31,964 nucleotides of DNA, taken from positions 1-31,964 of the forward strand of contig DITC01000069.1 in the NCBI GenBank assembly GCA_002422685.1. The letters run 5' to 3'. Shown here piece by piece: positions 1 through 9,070 of this stretch (position 1 is the first letter of the stretch; every line of letters begins with the position of its first letter). The position numbers and the translations under genes are program-made. This stretch comes from Thauera sp. UBA6194. GTDB taxonomy: Bacteria; Pseudomonadota; Gammaproteobacteria; Burkholderiales; Rhodocyclaceae. The notes under the pieces are model-generated. The model saw nothing but the letters and a program-made list of their open reading frames with translations, did not search any database and was not told where the DNA came from.

Positions 1-1196
1 CCGGTTTCGCGGTTGCGTGAGGACTCGGTGCGGTAGAACGGCTCGAACACCTTTTCCAGTTCGCTCTCGGGCAGGCCTTGTCCATGGTCGCGAATGAGAA
101 GTTCGCAGCGCTCGGCGTTGCAGCGATGGCGAATGTCCACCCGGTCGCCGAATTTCACGCCGTTCTCGATCAGATTCCACAGCGCCCGGCGCAAGGCGGC
201 GGGGTTGCCGGCGACGCGAGCGTGTCCGTCCTCGGGCACCGAGACCGTCCAGCCCATGTCGTGCGCGTCCTCGGCCAGGGCGTCCAGCAGCGGACCGAGC
301 TCGATCGCCTGCGGTGGCTTGCGTTCGTCCAGGCTGCGTGCATAGGCCAGGCCCTCCTTGACCAGGCCCTGCATGGCGTCAAGGTCGGACTGGATGCGGG
401 CGCGCAGGCTCTCGTCCTCCACCATCTCGGCGCGCAGGCGCAGGCGGGTGATCGGAGTCTGCAGGTCGTGCGAGATTGCAGCCAGGATGCGGGTCCGTTC
501 GGTGACGTGTTCGGCGATGCGATGCTGCATCTGGTTGAATGCTGCGGCGGCCTGGGCGACTTCGGTGGGGCCCGCAGTGTCCATCGGCGCGCGCCCGGGG
601 TCCTCGCCCAGCGCCCGCGCAGCGGCGGCCATGCGCGAGAGCGGTCGAGTGGCGATGCGTACGGCGACCCAGGTGAGCAGGCCCACGCCGATCACCAGGG
701 CCGCGAGCGCTGCAAAGAAGGGGCCGGGCTGGTGTGGGGAGAAAGCCGCCATCGGCGGAATGCCGGGCAGGCGTACCTGCAAGGGCGTGCCATCGGCCAG
801 CGGCAGCACGATCGCCAGCACCGGATGCGGGCGATCGTCACGCGGGTGCGTATACACGGTGGCGCTGCGTTGCGGCATGGCTTCGCGCAGCGCGACCTGC
901 AAGGGGTGGTCGTCTGCGAGCGGGCGGAGGTGATCGCGCGCCGGGCGCAGGGCCAGACGCAGCCGCCGCCGACCGATCTCGTCGATCCAGCGCTCGCGCT
1001 CGGGCGGTGACATGCGGTCGAGCAGCTCGGCGGCGGTGGCGATCTCCTGTGCGACGCCCTCGAACAGGGCGCTGCGCCCGATGCGGTCGCGCTCGGCGAC
1101 GAACAGCGCCAGGCTGACCGCCAGCACCAGTGCCATGCCGACCAGCCAGATCAGCATCAGGCGGGCGAACAGGCTGCGCGGCATGGGGAGCTTCAT
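1..1196 (-). CDS. sensor histidine kinase, EnvZ-like (C-terminus cut by window edge)
   Basis: Membrane sensor kinase that would phosphorylate the response regulator encoded just before it. The reading frame is open from the ATG at 1196 to the window edge, giving 398 visible residues. There is an N-terminal membrane helix (about residues 10-32), a periplasmic sensor region, a second helix near residues 165-185, a HAMP-like linker, and then the HisKA H-box with SHDLQTP, in which His243 is the phosphoacceptor. The ATPase part shows an N-box (LWNLIENG, Asn341 and Asn345) and a G1 box (DHGQGLPE) followed by FEPFYR. Only the last part of the ATP-binding domain is missing. Its ATG overlaps the regulator's TGA (ATGA), so the two are translationally coupled. 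Family assignment is firm; the stimulus is unknown, though the Spy-like neighbour suggests envelope stress or metal. Confidence 0.93.
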   Translation of the reverse strand, partial: MKLPMPRSLFARLMLIWLVGMALVLAVSLALFVAERDRIGRSALFEGVAQEIATAAELLDRMSPPERERWIDEIGRRRLRLALRPARDHLRPLADDHPLQVALREAMPQRSATVYTHPRDDRPHPVLAIVLPLADGTPLQVRLPGIPPMAAFSPHQPGPFFAALAALVIGVGLLTWVAVRIATRPLSRMAAAARALGEDPGRAPMDTAGPTEVAQAAAAFNQMQHRIAEHVTERTRILAAISHDLQTPITRLRLRAEMVEDESLRARIQSDLDAMQGLVKEGLAYARSLDERKPPQAIELGPLLDALAEDAHDMGWTVSVPEDGHARVAGNPAALRRALWNLIENGVKFGDRVDIRHRCNAERCELLIRDHGQGLPESELEKVFEPFYRTESSRNRET

Positions 1197-1960
1197 TTTC
1201 CGTTGGCCTCGGCGTCGTCGGGCACGGTGACATCGGCGGCCAGCACGTAGCCTTCGTTGCGCACGGTCTTGATGATCATCGATTCGCGCGCGTTGTCGCC
1301 GAGGCGCTGGCGCAGGCGGCTGACCAGCAGGTCGATCGAGCGGTCGAAGACATCGGCCTCACGCCCCTGGGTGAGCTCCATCAGCTGGTCGCGCGACAGT
1401 ACCTTTTGCGGATGCGACAGGAATACGCTCAGCAGCCGGTACTCGGCGCCGGACAGGGCGACGACGCTGCCGTCCTCGGCGACCAGGTGACGGTTGACGG
1501 TGTCGAGCCGCCACTGGGCGAAGCGCAGCGTGCGCGCATTGGCGGGCGGTGCGGCGTCGAGGTTGGGCGGCAGCGCGCGCGTGCGGCGCAGCACTGCGCG
1601 AATACGGGCAAAGAGTTCGCGCGGCACGAAGGGTTTGGCCAGGTAGTCGTCGGCACCCATCTCCAGGCCGACGATACGGTCCATGTCCTCGCCGCGCGCG
1701 GTCAGCATCAGCACGGGCGTGTTCGCGTGCGGGCCGGCGCTCGCGCGCAGGTTGCGGCACAGGGTCAGGCCGTCCTCGCCCGGCATCATCACGTCGAGGA
1801 CGATGAGATCGATGCGGTGCTGGTCGAGCGCGGCCTTCATTTCGCGGCCGTCGGCTGCGGTGGTGCAACGCAAGCCCTGCTTTTCGAGATAGTCGGCGAG
1901 CAACTGGCGAATGTCGCGATCGTCATCGACGATCAGGATGTGGTCGGCTGCAGTGTTCAT
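1193..1960 (-). CDS. OmpR-family response regulator
   Basis: Two-domain DNA-binding response regulator of 255 residues. The receiver domain (about 1-120) has the acidic pocket at Asp12-Asp14, phosphoacceptor Asp56 (LIVLDVMMPG), Thr87 and Lys109 (YLAKPF). The C-terminal winged helix (about 145-240) contains a typical OmpR-type stretch (LSRDQLMELTQGRE, DRSIDLLVSRLRQRLGD, IKTVRNEGYVLA). The start at 1960 is preceded by GGAGA at a good distance. It is the first gene of a two-gene operon with the sensor kinase and is divergent from the Spy-like gene, the usual arrangement when the regulator controls its periplasmic neighbour and itself. The target is inferred, not shown. Confidence 0.95.
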   Translation of the reverse strand: MNTAADHILIVDDDRDIRQLLADYLEKQGLRCTTAADGREMKAALDQHRIDLIVLDVMMPGEDGLTLCRNLRASAGPHANTPVLMLTARGEDMDRIVGLEMGADDYLAKPFVPRELFARIRAVLRRTRALPPNLDAAPPANARTLRFAQWRLDTVNRHLVAEDGSVVALSGAEYRLLSVFLSHPQKVLSRDQLMELTQGREADVFDRSIDLLVSRLRQRLGDNARESMIIKTVRNEGYVLAADVTVPDDAEANGK

Positions 1961-2008
1961 GAACGGTTCTCCATGGCCCGCATCTTAAGGGCAGGTGCGC
2001 GGGGTTTT

Positions 2009-2023
2009 GTATCCCAGCGTATC
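2009..2023. promoter_or_regulatory. candidate response-regulator site (10-bp-spaced direct repeat)
   Basis: In the 195-bp divergent region between the response regulator and the Spy-like gene, GTATC occurs at 2009-2013 and again at 2019-2023, exactly one helical turn apart. Tandem half-sites at 10-11 bp are how OmpR-family dimers bind. The half-site is short, so chance is quite possible. A TGTAAT hexamer at 2094-2099 could be the -10 of the Spy-like gene; no good -35 precedes it, which would fit activation. Confidence 0.3.
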
Positions 2024-2155
2024 TGTGGGCGCGTACGAGACACGAAGCTGCAAAAGTGCCCGCAGGGGACATATCGGGCTTACATCGCGGTGCTGTAATG
2101 GCTCCGTCGCCCGAACGGATGGGCAACGCAGAATTCAACCGACAGGAGAGTCATC

Positions 2156-2695
2156 ATGAAAAACTGGATCAAGACTTCGATCGCCGCCGCCGTCATTGCA
2201 ACCGGCGCCGTGGGTAGCACTGCAGCGCTCGCCTGGGGTGGTCATTGCGACGGCCCGCGTGGCGGCAAGGCCGGCTGGTCGCAGATGGCGCCCGAGCAGA
2301 TGAAGGCGAAGATGGCCCAGCGCGCCGAGTTGCACATGGCCCGCCTCGAGCTTGCGCTGGCGCTCACTCCTGAGCAGAAGCCCGCGTTCGAGACCTTCAA
2401 GGCCGACATGCAGGCGCGCGCCGAACGCATGGCAGGCGTGATGGCCGAGCGCCGTGCCGCAGGCATGCCACAGACCGCGATCGAGCGCATGCAGCGTATG
2501 GAAGAGATGAGCAAGCTGCGCCAGGCCGAGATGGGCGAGGCGCGCAAGTCGGTCGAGGCCTTCTACGCGACCCTGAGCGATGCGCAGAAGACCGTGTTCG
2601 ACGCCGAGTTTCAGAAGATGGGGCGCAAGGGCGACCGTGGCATGAAGGGCGGCGGGCCGCGCGACGGCAGCGGCATGGGTCCGGGCCGCGGCTGA
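2156..2695 (+). CDS. periplasmic Spy/CpxP-like LTxxQ-motif protein
   Basis: Secreted helical protein of 179 residues. A signal peptide runs from residue 1 to about 26 (lysine near the start, hydrophobic core, ALA before the predicted cleavage ahead of Trp27). The mature part is rich in Met, Ala, Glu, Arg and Gln and has the two LTxxQ-type motifs of the Spy/CpxP family: LTPEQ at 70-74 and LSDAQ at 140-144. The C-terminal tail is Gly/Met/Arg-rich (from about 160). Family members act as periplasmic chaperones or as damping partners of sensor kinases, sometimes in metal resistance. The single Cys31, next to a His, and the many Met residues would suit metal binding, but that is speculation. GGAG lies seven bases before the ATG. 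The gene is divergent from the two-component pair that probably regulates it. Confidence 0.85.
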   Translation: MKNWIKTSIAAAVIATGAVGSTAALAWGGHCDGPRGGKAGWSQMAPEQMKAKMAQRAELHMARLELALALTPEQKPAFETFKADMQARAERMAGVMAERRAAGMPQTAIERMQRMEEMSKLRQAEMGEARKSVEAFYATLSDAQKTVFDAEFQKMGRKGDRGMKGGGPRDGSGMGPGRG

Positions 2696-2726
2696 TCGGT
2701 CACATCGTACGGTTCACCGAAGAACG

Positions 2727-2751
2727 GGCCGCCCTGCGGGGCGGCCTTTTT
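2727..2751 (+). terminator. intrinsic terminator of the Spy-like gene
   Basis: Perfect 8-bp stem (GGCCGCCC at 2727-2734 with GGGCGGCC at 2739-2746), loop TGCG, then five T residues at 2747-2751. It starts 31 bp after the stop codon. Confidence 0.85.
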
Positions 2752-2790
2752 GCGCGCTGCCCGCGCGTGCGCTGGGGTGAGCTGGAGCGG

Positions 2791-2821
2791 AAACGAAAAG
2801 GCCACCCCGCAGGGTGGCCTT
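2791..2821 (-). terminator. intrinsic terminator of aceA
   Basis: Read on the minus strand, an 8-bp GC stem (2800-2807 with 2812-2819, loop CGCA) extended by two A-T pairs is followed by a T-rich tract (CTTTTCGTTT). It lies about 35 bp beyond the aceA stop codon and faces the Spy-gene terminator across a short convergent gap. Confidence 0.8.
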
Positions 2822-2856
2822 CGCATCTTCCCTCGAGCAGTGAGGGAAGCGGTCTA

Positions 2857-4170
2857 TCAGTGGAACTGCTCTTCTTCGGTCGAGCCGGTCAGCGCCTTGA
2901 CCGAGGACGAGCCGCCCTGGATCACGGTGGTGACGTCGTCGAAGTAACCGGTACCCACTTCCTGTTGGTGCGAGACGAAGGTGTAGCCTTGCTCGCGGGC
3001 CGCGAATTCGGGCTCCTGCACCATTTCGACGTAGTGCTTCATGCCTTCGCCGCGGGCGTAGGCGTGGGCAAACTTGAAGGTGTTGTACCAGTTGACGTGG
3101 ATGCCGGCCAGGGTGATGAACTGGTACTTGTAGCCCAGCGCCGAGAGTTCTTCCTGGAAGGAAGCGATCTGCGAGTCGTTGAGGTTCTTCTTCCAGTTGA
3201 AGGACGGCGAGCAGTTGTAGGACAGCAGCTTGCCGGGGCAGGCGGCCAGCACGGCCTGGGCAAATTCACGGGCGAAGCCGATATCGGGCACGCCGGTTTC
3301 GCACCAGACGAGGTCGGCGTAGGGCGCGTAAGCAACACCGCGGGAGATGGATTGCTCCAGACCATTCTTGACGCGGAAGAAGCCTTCCTGGGTACGTTCG
3401 CCGGTGAGGAAGGGCTTGTCGTTGGCGTCGTAGTCGGACGTGATCAGGTTGGCTGCTTCGGCGTCGGTACGGGCCAGGATCAGGGTCGGCACGCCCATGA
3501 CGTCCGCGGCGAAACGAGCGGAGATCAGCTTCTCGACCGCTTCGCGGGTCGGGACCAGCACCTTGCCACCCATGTGACCGCACTTCTTGGCGGCCGCCAG
3601 CTGGTCTTCGAAGTGCACACCGGCCGCACCGGCGGCGATCATGTTCTTCATCAGCTCGAAGGCGTTCAGCACGCCACCGAAACCGGCCTCGGCGTCGGCG
3701 ACGATCGGCAGGAAGTAATCGATGAATTCCTTGTCGCCCGGGTTGATGCCGCGCGACCACTGGATCTCGTCGGCGCGCTTGAAGGTGTTGTTGATGCGGC
3801 GGACCATGGTCGGCACCGAGTCGTAGGCGTACAGCGACTGGTCGGGGTACATGGTTTCGGAGGTGTTGCCGTCGGCGGCAACCTGCCAGCCGGACAGATA
3901 CACGGCCTCGAGGCCCGCTTTGGCCTGCTGCATTGCCTGACCAGCGGTGATCGCGCCGAAGGCATTCACGTACCCTTTCTTGGCGCCGCCATTCACTTTG
4001 TCCCACAGCACCTTGGCGCCGCGCTGGGCCAGGGTGTACTCGGGCTGCAGGCTGCCGCGCAGGCGCACGACGTCAGCGGCGGAGTAGCCGCGCTTGACGC
4101 CTTTCCAGCGGGGGTTTTCGGCCCAGTCTTTTTCGAGAGCGGCGATTTGCTGTTCGCGGGTCATGGTCAT
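2857..4170 (-). CDS. aceA: isocitrate lyase
   Basis: Isocitrate lyase splits isocitrate to succinate and glyoxylate, the first step of the glyoxylate bypass that permits growth on acetate and other two-carbon sources. The protein has 437 residues against 434 in E. coli. The signature KKCGHMGGK is present with catalytic Cys197 (E. coli Cys195), as are the metal and substrate segments around FEDQ, ARTDAEAA and the NCSPSFNWKK stretch near residues 315-325. Two start codons are possible (4170 and 4164); the first has AAGGA six bases upstream and is preferred. It is a single gene with its own promoter, a leader of about 110 nt and a terminator; malate synthase is not in the window. The 20-bp palindrome upstream of the promoter suggests carbon-source control. 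Confidence 0.98.
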   Translation of the reverse strand: MTMTREQQIAALEKDWAENPRWKGVKRGYSAADVVRLRGSLQPEYTLAQRGAKVLWDKVNGGAKKGYVNAFGAITAGQAMQQAKAGLEAVYLSGWQVAADGNTSETMYPDQSLYAYDSVPTMVRRINNTFKRADEIQWSRGINPGDKEFIDYFLPIVADAEAGFGGVLNAFELMKNMIAAGAAGVHFEDQLAAAKKCGHMGGKVLVPTREAVEKLISARFAADVMGVPTLILARTDAEAANLITSDYDANDKPFLTGERTQEGFFRVKNGLEQSISRGVAYAPYADLVWCETGVPDIGFAREFAQAVLAACPGKLLSYNCSPSFNWKKNLNDSQIASFQEELSALGYKYQFITLAGIHVNWYNTFKFAHAYARGEGMKHYVEMVQEPEFAAREQGYTFVSHQQEVGTGYFDDVTTVIQGGSSSVKALTGSTEEEQFH

Positions 4171-4284
4171 GATGCGTCCTTTTCAATGCAGAAGGGGGTC
4201 AGGCATCGCGGCCGGATGAGGCGTCGGCCGCGGTGTTCCGGCTACAGCGGATTCGAGGGAGAAAGGCGCTGCAGATGAGGTGAG

Positions 4285-4313
4285 AGTATAGGGGGCATTC
4301 CGCGCAGCAGCAA
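4285..4313 (-). promoter_or_regulatory. sigma70 promoter of aceA
   Basis: On the minus strand, TTGCTG (4313-4308) and TATACT (4290-4285) are separated by exactly 17 bp, a good match to the -35/-10 consensus. The start site would be near 4278, giving a leader of roughly 108 nt before the aceA ATG. Confidence 0.65.
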
Positions 4314-4333
4314 TATGTCTTATATAAGACATA
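4314..4333. promoter_or_regulatory. perfect 20-bp palindrome, probable aceA operator
   Basis: TATGTCTTATATAAGACATA is identical to its reverse complement over all 20 bases. It touches the upstream edge of the aceA -35 hexamer, covering about -36 to -55, where an activator contacts polymerase or a repressor could interfere. Its low GC stands out in this GC-rich DNA. It has the size expected for a GntR-, TetR- or XRE-type dimer site. No regulator gene lies next to it, so the protein cannot be named. Confidence 0.6.
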
Positions 4334-4424
4334 AGAAAAAATCTTGTGACTTTAAAACAGTGCCTTGGCCCGCTTGTTTTGTATCGTGAAATGCGAAAGA
4401 GCGCTGTGAAATGGTTTTCGCGAG

Positions 4425-4928
4425 TCACTCTGCTGCAGTGCACGCGGCTTGCAGCAGCGCCTCTGCGCTCACGACGACACCGTCCTCGTCGGCATAGACG
4501 TGGTGGCCGGGCTGGAACGTGACGCCGCCGAAGGTGACCGGCACGTCGATCTCGCCCGTGTTGCGCTTGACCGTCTTCTTCGGGTGGGTGCCGAGGGCGA
4601 ACACGCCCAGGTCCATCTCGCCGATCGCCTTCGAGTCGCGGATGCAGCCGTACACGATGATCCCCGCCCAGCCGTTCCTGACCGCAAGCTCGGCGAGCTG
4701 ATCGCCGACCAGGGCGCAGCGCATCGAGGCGCCGCCGTCGATCACGAGCACGCGGCCCTTGCCGGCGCCTTCGAGCGCCTTGCGCACGAGGGTGTTGTCT
4801 TCGAAGAGCTTCAGCGTCGAGATCGGACCGCCGCAGGACGGGCGGCCGCCATAGCTGGCGAACATGGGGGCGACGACGGTGAGCTTGTCTTCATGGGCGT
4901 CGCAAAGATCGGCGGTCTGGATGTTCAT
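4425..4928 (-). CDS. rraA: RraA-like protein (RNase E inhibitor / HMG-aldolase superfamily)
   Basis: Protein of 167 residues of the RraA fold; E. coli RraA has 161. In enterobacteria RraA binds RNase E and slows mRNA decay, while close relatives are class II 4-hydroxy-4-methyl-2-oxoglutarate/oxaloacetate aldolases. The conserved segment GDQLAELAVRNGWAGIIVYG followed by CIRD is visible. It carries the Gly-Asp and Arg-Asp residues that bind Mg2+ and substrate in the aldolase branch, so catalytic activity is possible. The frame stays open far upstream of the gene, but the ATG at 4928 has AGGAG six bases before it and matches the family N-terminus (NIQTADLCDAH). The call of RraA over aldolase rests on general resemblance only. 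Confidence 0.88.
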   Translation of the reverse strand: MNIQTADLCDAHEDKLTVVAPMFASYGGRPSCGGPISTLKLFEDNTLVRKALEGAGKGRVLVIDGGASMRCALVGDQLAELAVRNGWAGIIVYGCIRDSKAIGEMDLGVFALGTHPKKTVKRNTGEIDVPVTFGGVTFQPGHHVYADEDGVVVSAEALLQAACTAAE

Positions 4929-5078
4929 GCGGGCTCCTGGAAAAGGTGCGCTGCGCCGCGTGGTGGGCGCGGGAGCCGGCATGATAAACGAGACCGCTTC
5001 GAGTGCGCGCCATGGCCGCGGCACGCTCGCTTGGCGCGCAAGCGAATTGCGCCGCTCCTGCGGGGGCGGGGCGGTCAT

Positions 5079-5116
5079 GAAAGAACGGCATGCCGCGTTT
5101 CCGTCGGCATGCCGTT
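5079..5116 (-). terminator. hairpin after clpA, probable terminator
   Basis: A perfect 12-bp stem (5084-5095 with 5105-5116, core CGGCATGCCG on both arms) with a 9-nt loop lies about 20 bp past the clpA stop. On the minus strand it is followed only by CTTTC, so the T-tract is weak. Confidence 0.55.
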
Positions 5117-5137
5117 TCGTGGGGGATGGAGGAGGAC

Positions 5138-7411
<2,274 letters not shown>

Positions 7412-7720
7412 TCAATTCTCCTCCATCACGCATGCCAGCGGATGCTGACGCTGACGAGCAAACGAGGTGACCTGCTCTACCTTGGTCGTGGCGATGTCTC
7501 TCGGGAAGACGCCGCATACCCCCATGCCCTCTCTGTGGACTTGGAGCATGACTCGCGTGGCACGTTCGCGATCCATGCCGAAATATTTTTGCAGGACGAC
7601 GATGACGAAATCCATCGGCGTGTAGTCGTCATTCAGGAGAAGTACCTTGAACATCGGTGGCGGGCGCGTCTGCGACCGTTTCACTTCGAGAATGACTTCA
7701 GCTTGTTTTCGGGTGCCCAT
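7412..7720 (-). CDS. clpS: ATP-dependent Clp protease adaptor ClpS
   Basis: Adaptor of 102 residues that binds N-terminal destabilising residues (Leu, Phe, Trp, Tyr) and hands them to ClpA. The family core is intact: KVLLLNDDYTPMDFVIVVL, with the Asn-Asp-Asp that hold the substrate alpha-amino group, and MLQVHREGMGVCGVF, with the His of the binding pocket. The last base of its TGA at 7412 abuts the first base of the clpA ATG, so the two are almost certainly co-translated. The start codon at 7720 has no recognisable Shine-Dalgarno sequence and a candidate promoter ends right at the ATG. Confidence 0.97.
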   Translation of the reverse strand: MGTRKQAEVILEVKRSQTRPPPMFKVLLLNDDYTPMDFVIVVLQKYFGMDRERATRVMLQVHREGMGVCGVFPRDIATTKVEQVTSFARQRQHPLACVMEEN

Positions 7721-7726
7721 AAAACC

Positions 7727-7754
7727 ATTCTAATGAAGTCGAACCATAGTGCAA
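7727..7754 (-). promoter_or_regulatory. candidate clpS promoter giving a leaderless mRNA
   Basis: On the minus strand, TTGCAC (7754-7749) and TAGAAT (7732-7727) are 16 bp apart. The start site, six to seven bases after the -10, would fall on or beside the A of the clpS ATG (7720). The lack of a Shine-Dalgarno sequence agrees with this. It is a motif-level inference only. Confidence 0.4.
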
Positions 7755-7951
7755 CACAAGCCCGGCCTGGGCGTGCAATCGTCACGGTCGGGCTGGAGTG
7801 AGCCTTGTGCGCGGGTGTTGTGTGGACGCAAGACGGGCGGTTTCGATCGTGCATTGCGCAAAAAAGCCAAGGCCTTGAGCCTCAAGGAATGTTGGCGCAG
7901 CCCGGGATTTCGGGCGGGCTTTGATGGTGCACTGCGTAATTCGCAGGCGTG

Positions 7952-8031
7952 CGAAGACCGTTGACGGTGCCGGGGCGAATGCGTAAAAACGAAGCCGTGC
8001 GCCGGCTGGTGCTCGATTCCGACGGTCTTCG
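7952..8031 (+). repeat. 10-bp inverted repeat spanning the csp promoter and leader
   Basis: CGAAGACCGT at 7952-7961 is the exact reverse complement of ACGGTCTTCG at 8022-8031, 60 bp apart. The left arm overlaps the -35 of the predicted csp promoter and the right arm lies in the leader, so they cannot pair within one transcript from that promoter. They could be two binding sites, or a stem in a longer transcript. Confidence 0.4.
7961..7989 (+). promoter_or_regulatory. promoter of the cold-shock gene, with long leader
   Basis: TTGACG (7961-7966), a 17-bp spacer and TAAAAA (7984-7989). The start near 7996 gives a 5' leader of about 123 nt before the csp ATG. The wider 386-bp gap 7733-8118 otherwise holds only the clpS promoter and short dyads such as CCTTGAG/CTCAAGG at 7873-7887. 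I see no credible gene in it. Confidence 0.55.
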
Positions 8032-8118
8032 ATGGCGGTTCCGGTGTCCTGTCAGCGCCTAACCGACCGCAACAGAAATGCTGCGGTGAATCAAGCAATC
8101 TTGAAGGATTTAAGCAAT

Positions 8119-8322
8119 ATGGCAACTGGTACCGTCAAGTGGTTCAACGATTCCAAGGGTTTCGGCTTCATCACGCCGGATGATGGGAGCGAGGATTTGT
8201 TTGCACACTTCTCCGCCATCAACATGAGCGGTTTCAAGAGCCTGAAGGAAGGCGACAAGGTCTCCTTCGAAGTGACCCAGGGCCCGAAGGGCAAGCAGGC
8301 TTCGAACATCCAGCGCGTATGA
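8119..8322 (+). CDS. cspA: cold-shock protein, CspA family
   Basis: Single cold-shock domain of 67 residues, a small OB-fold that binds single-stranded RNA and DNA and melts RNA structure. The RNA-binding motifs are clear: RNP1 as KGFGFI and RNP2 as LFAHF, with MATGTVKWFNDSKGFGFI at the N-terminus. AAGGA lies about ten bases before the ATG at 8119; the frame is open upstream, but the earlier starts give a non-family extension. The long leader resembles that of cold-induced csp mRNAs. The gene ends at a strong terminator shared with the convergent ribosomal-protein genes. Many betaproteobacteria carry several csp genes, so whether this one is cold-induced or constitutive cannot be told. Confidence 0.96.
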   Translation: MATGTVKWFNDSKGFGFITPDDGSEDLFAHFSAINMSGFKSLKEGDKVSFEVTQGPKGKQASNIQRV

Positions 8323-8370
8323 CAACGGGCCGACCCGCAGAGGATCGGCCAAAGACAGCAGCAAAAACAA

Positions 8371-8398
8371 AAAGGCCATCAACGCATTGATGGCCTTT
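8371..8398. terminator. bidirectional terminator between cspA and rpmG
   Basis: Perfect 12-bp stem (8371-8382 with 8387-8398, loop CGCA). On the plus strand the stem ends in TTT and is followed by CTGTTTTC; on the minus strand it ends in TTT and runs on into TTGTTTTTGC. It serves the convergent csp and rpmB-rpmG transcripts. Confidence 0.85.
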
Positions 8399-8486
8399 CT
8401 GTTTTCTGGAGCTCGAACTGCTGCGTACTTGTCGATCCGCACTTGCGGGGAAACAAGGGCGGGGCTGCGTGAGCCCGCGCGGACGC

Positions 8487-8654
8487 TTACTTCAGCTTGA
8501 TTTCCTTGTACGGGACGTGCTTGCGCGCGACCGGATCGTACTTGTTGAATTCGAGCTTCTGCGGCGTGGTGCGCTTGTTCTTCGAGGTCGTGTAGAAGTG
8601 ACCCGTGCCGGCGGTCGACTCCAGCTTGATCTTTTCGCGAATGCCTTTGGCCAT
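8487..8654 (-). CDS. rpmG: 50S ribosomal protein L33
   Basis: Ribosomal protein bL33 of 55 residues (the E. coli protein also has 55). It begins MAKGIREKIKLESTAGTGHF and contains the characteristic YTTSKNKRTTPQKLEFNKYDP; it ends EIKLK followed by TAA. It lacks the Cys pairs of zinc-binding L33 forms, so it is the C-minus type. It lies 25 bp downstream of rpmB in the standard rpmB-rpmG order. Confidence 0.97.
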   Translation of the reverse strand: MAKGIREKIKLESTAGTGHFYTTSKNKRTTPQKLEFNKYDPVARKHVPYKEIKLK

Positions 8655-8679
8655 GGCGATCTCCGTTCAGTTCGGTTGC

Positions 8680-8916
8680 TTACAGCTTCTCGCCGCGGGC
8701 GCGAAGCTCGGCAACGACGACGTCGAAGCCTTTCTTGTCGATCGTGCGAAGGCCGGCGTTGGACACGCGCAGGCGAATCCAGCGGTTCTCGCCTTCACTC
8801 CAGAAGCGACGGCTCTGCAGGTTGGGCAGGAAACGGCGCTTGGTTTTGTTGTTTGCGTGGGAAACGTTATTTCCCACCATCGGTGCTTTACCGGTCACTT
8901 GGCAGACGCGAGCCAT
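8680..8916 (-). CDS. rpmB: 50S ribosomal protein L28
   Basis: Ribosomal protein bL28 of 78 residues, the normal proteobacterial length. It starts MARVCQVTGKAPMVGNNVSH and has the basic NKTKRRFLPNLQSRRFW segment that contacts 23S rRNA. The ATG at 8916 has GGAG six bases before it; a longer upstream start gives a tail foreign to the family. It is first in the rpmB-rpmG operon. I could not fix its promoter with confidence: TTGCCA followed by GATTAT in the upstream minus strand has only a 15-bp spacer. Confidence 0.98.
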   Translation of the reverse strand: MARVCQVTGKAPMVGNNVSHANNKTKRRFLPNLQSRRFWSEGENRWIRLRVSNAGLRTIDKKGFDVVVAELRARGEKL

Positions 8917-9070
8917 ACGATGCTCCAGGGAATTCTGATTGCGGAAAACGCAAGAGGATAATCCAACAGCTACGCTCATGGCAAGCCCCGCGCCAGAAGG
9001 CGGTGCGTGTCAGGTCGCATTGCGGTTGGTGCGATGGGTCGGCCGGGGCTGAAGGGCGCAGAACAGGGGC

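Noticed and set aside
78..1010. Long plus-strand frame opposite the sensor kinase
   Set aside because: It is the antisense shadow of a clear histidine kinase; its translation is low-complexity Arg/Ala/Gly with no domain, as is common opposite GC-rich genes.
7873..7887. CCTTGAG-C-CTCAAGG palindrome as a clpS or csp operator
   Set aside because: The dyad is exact, but it lies over 120 bp from either predicted promoter and has no second copy, so a role cannot be supported.
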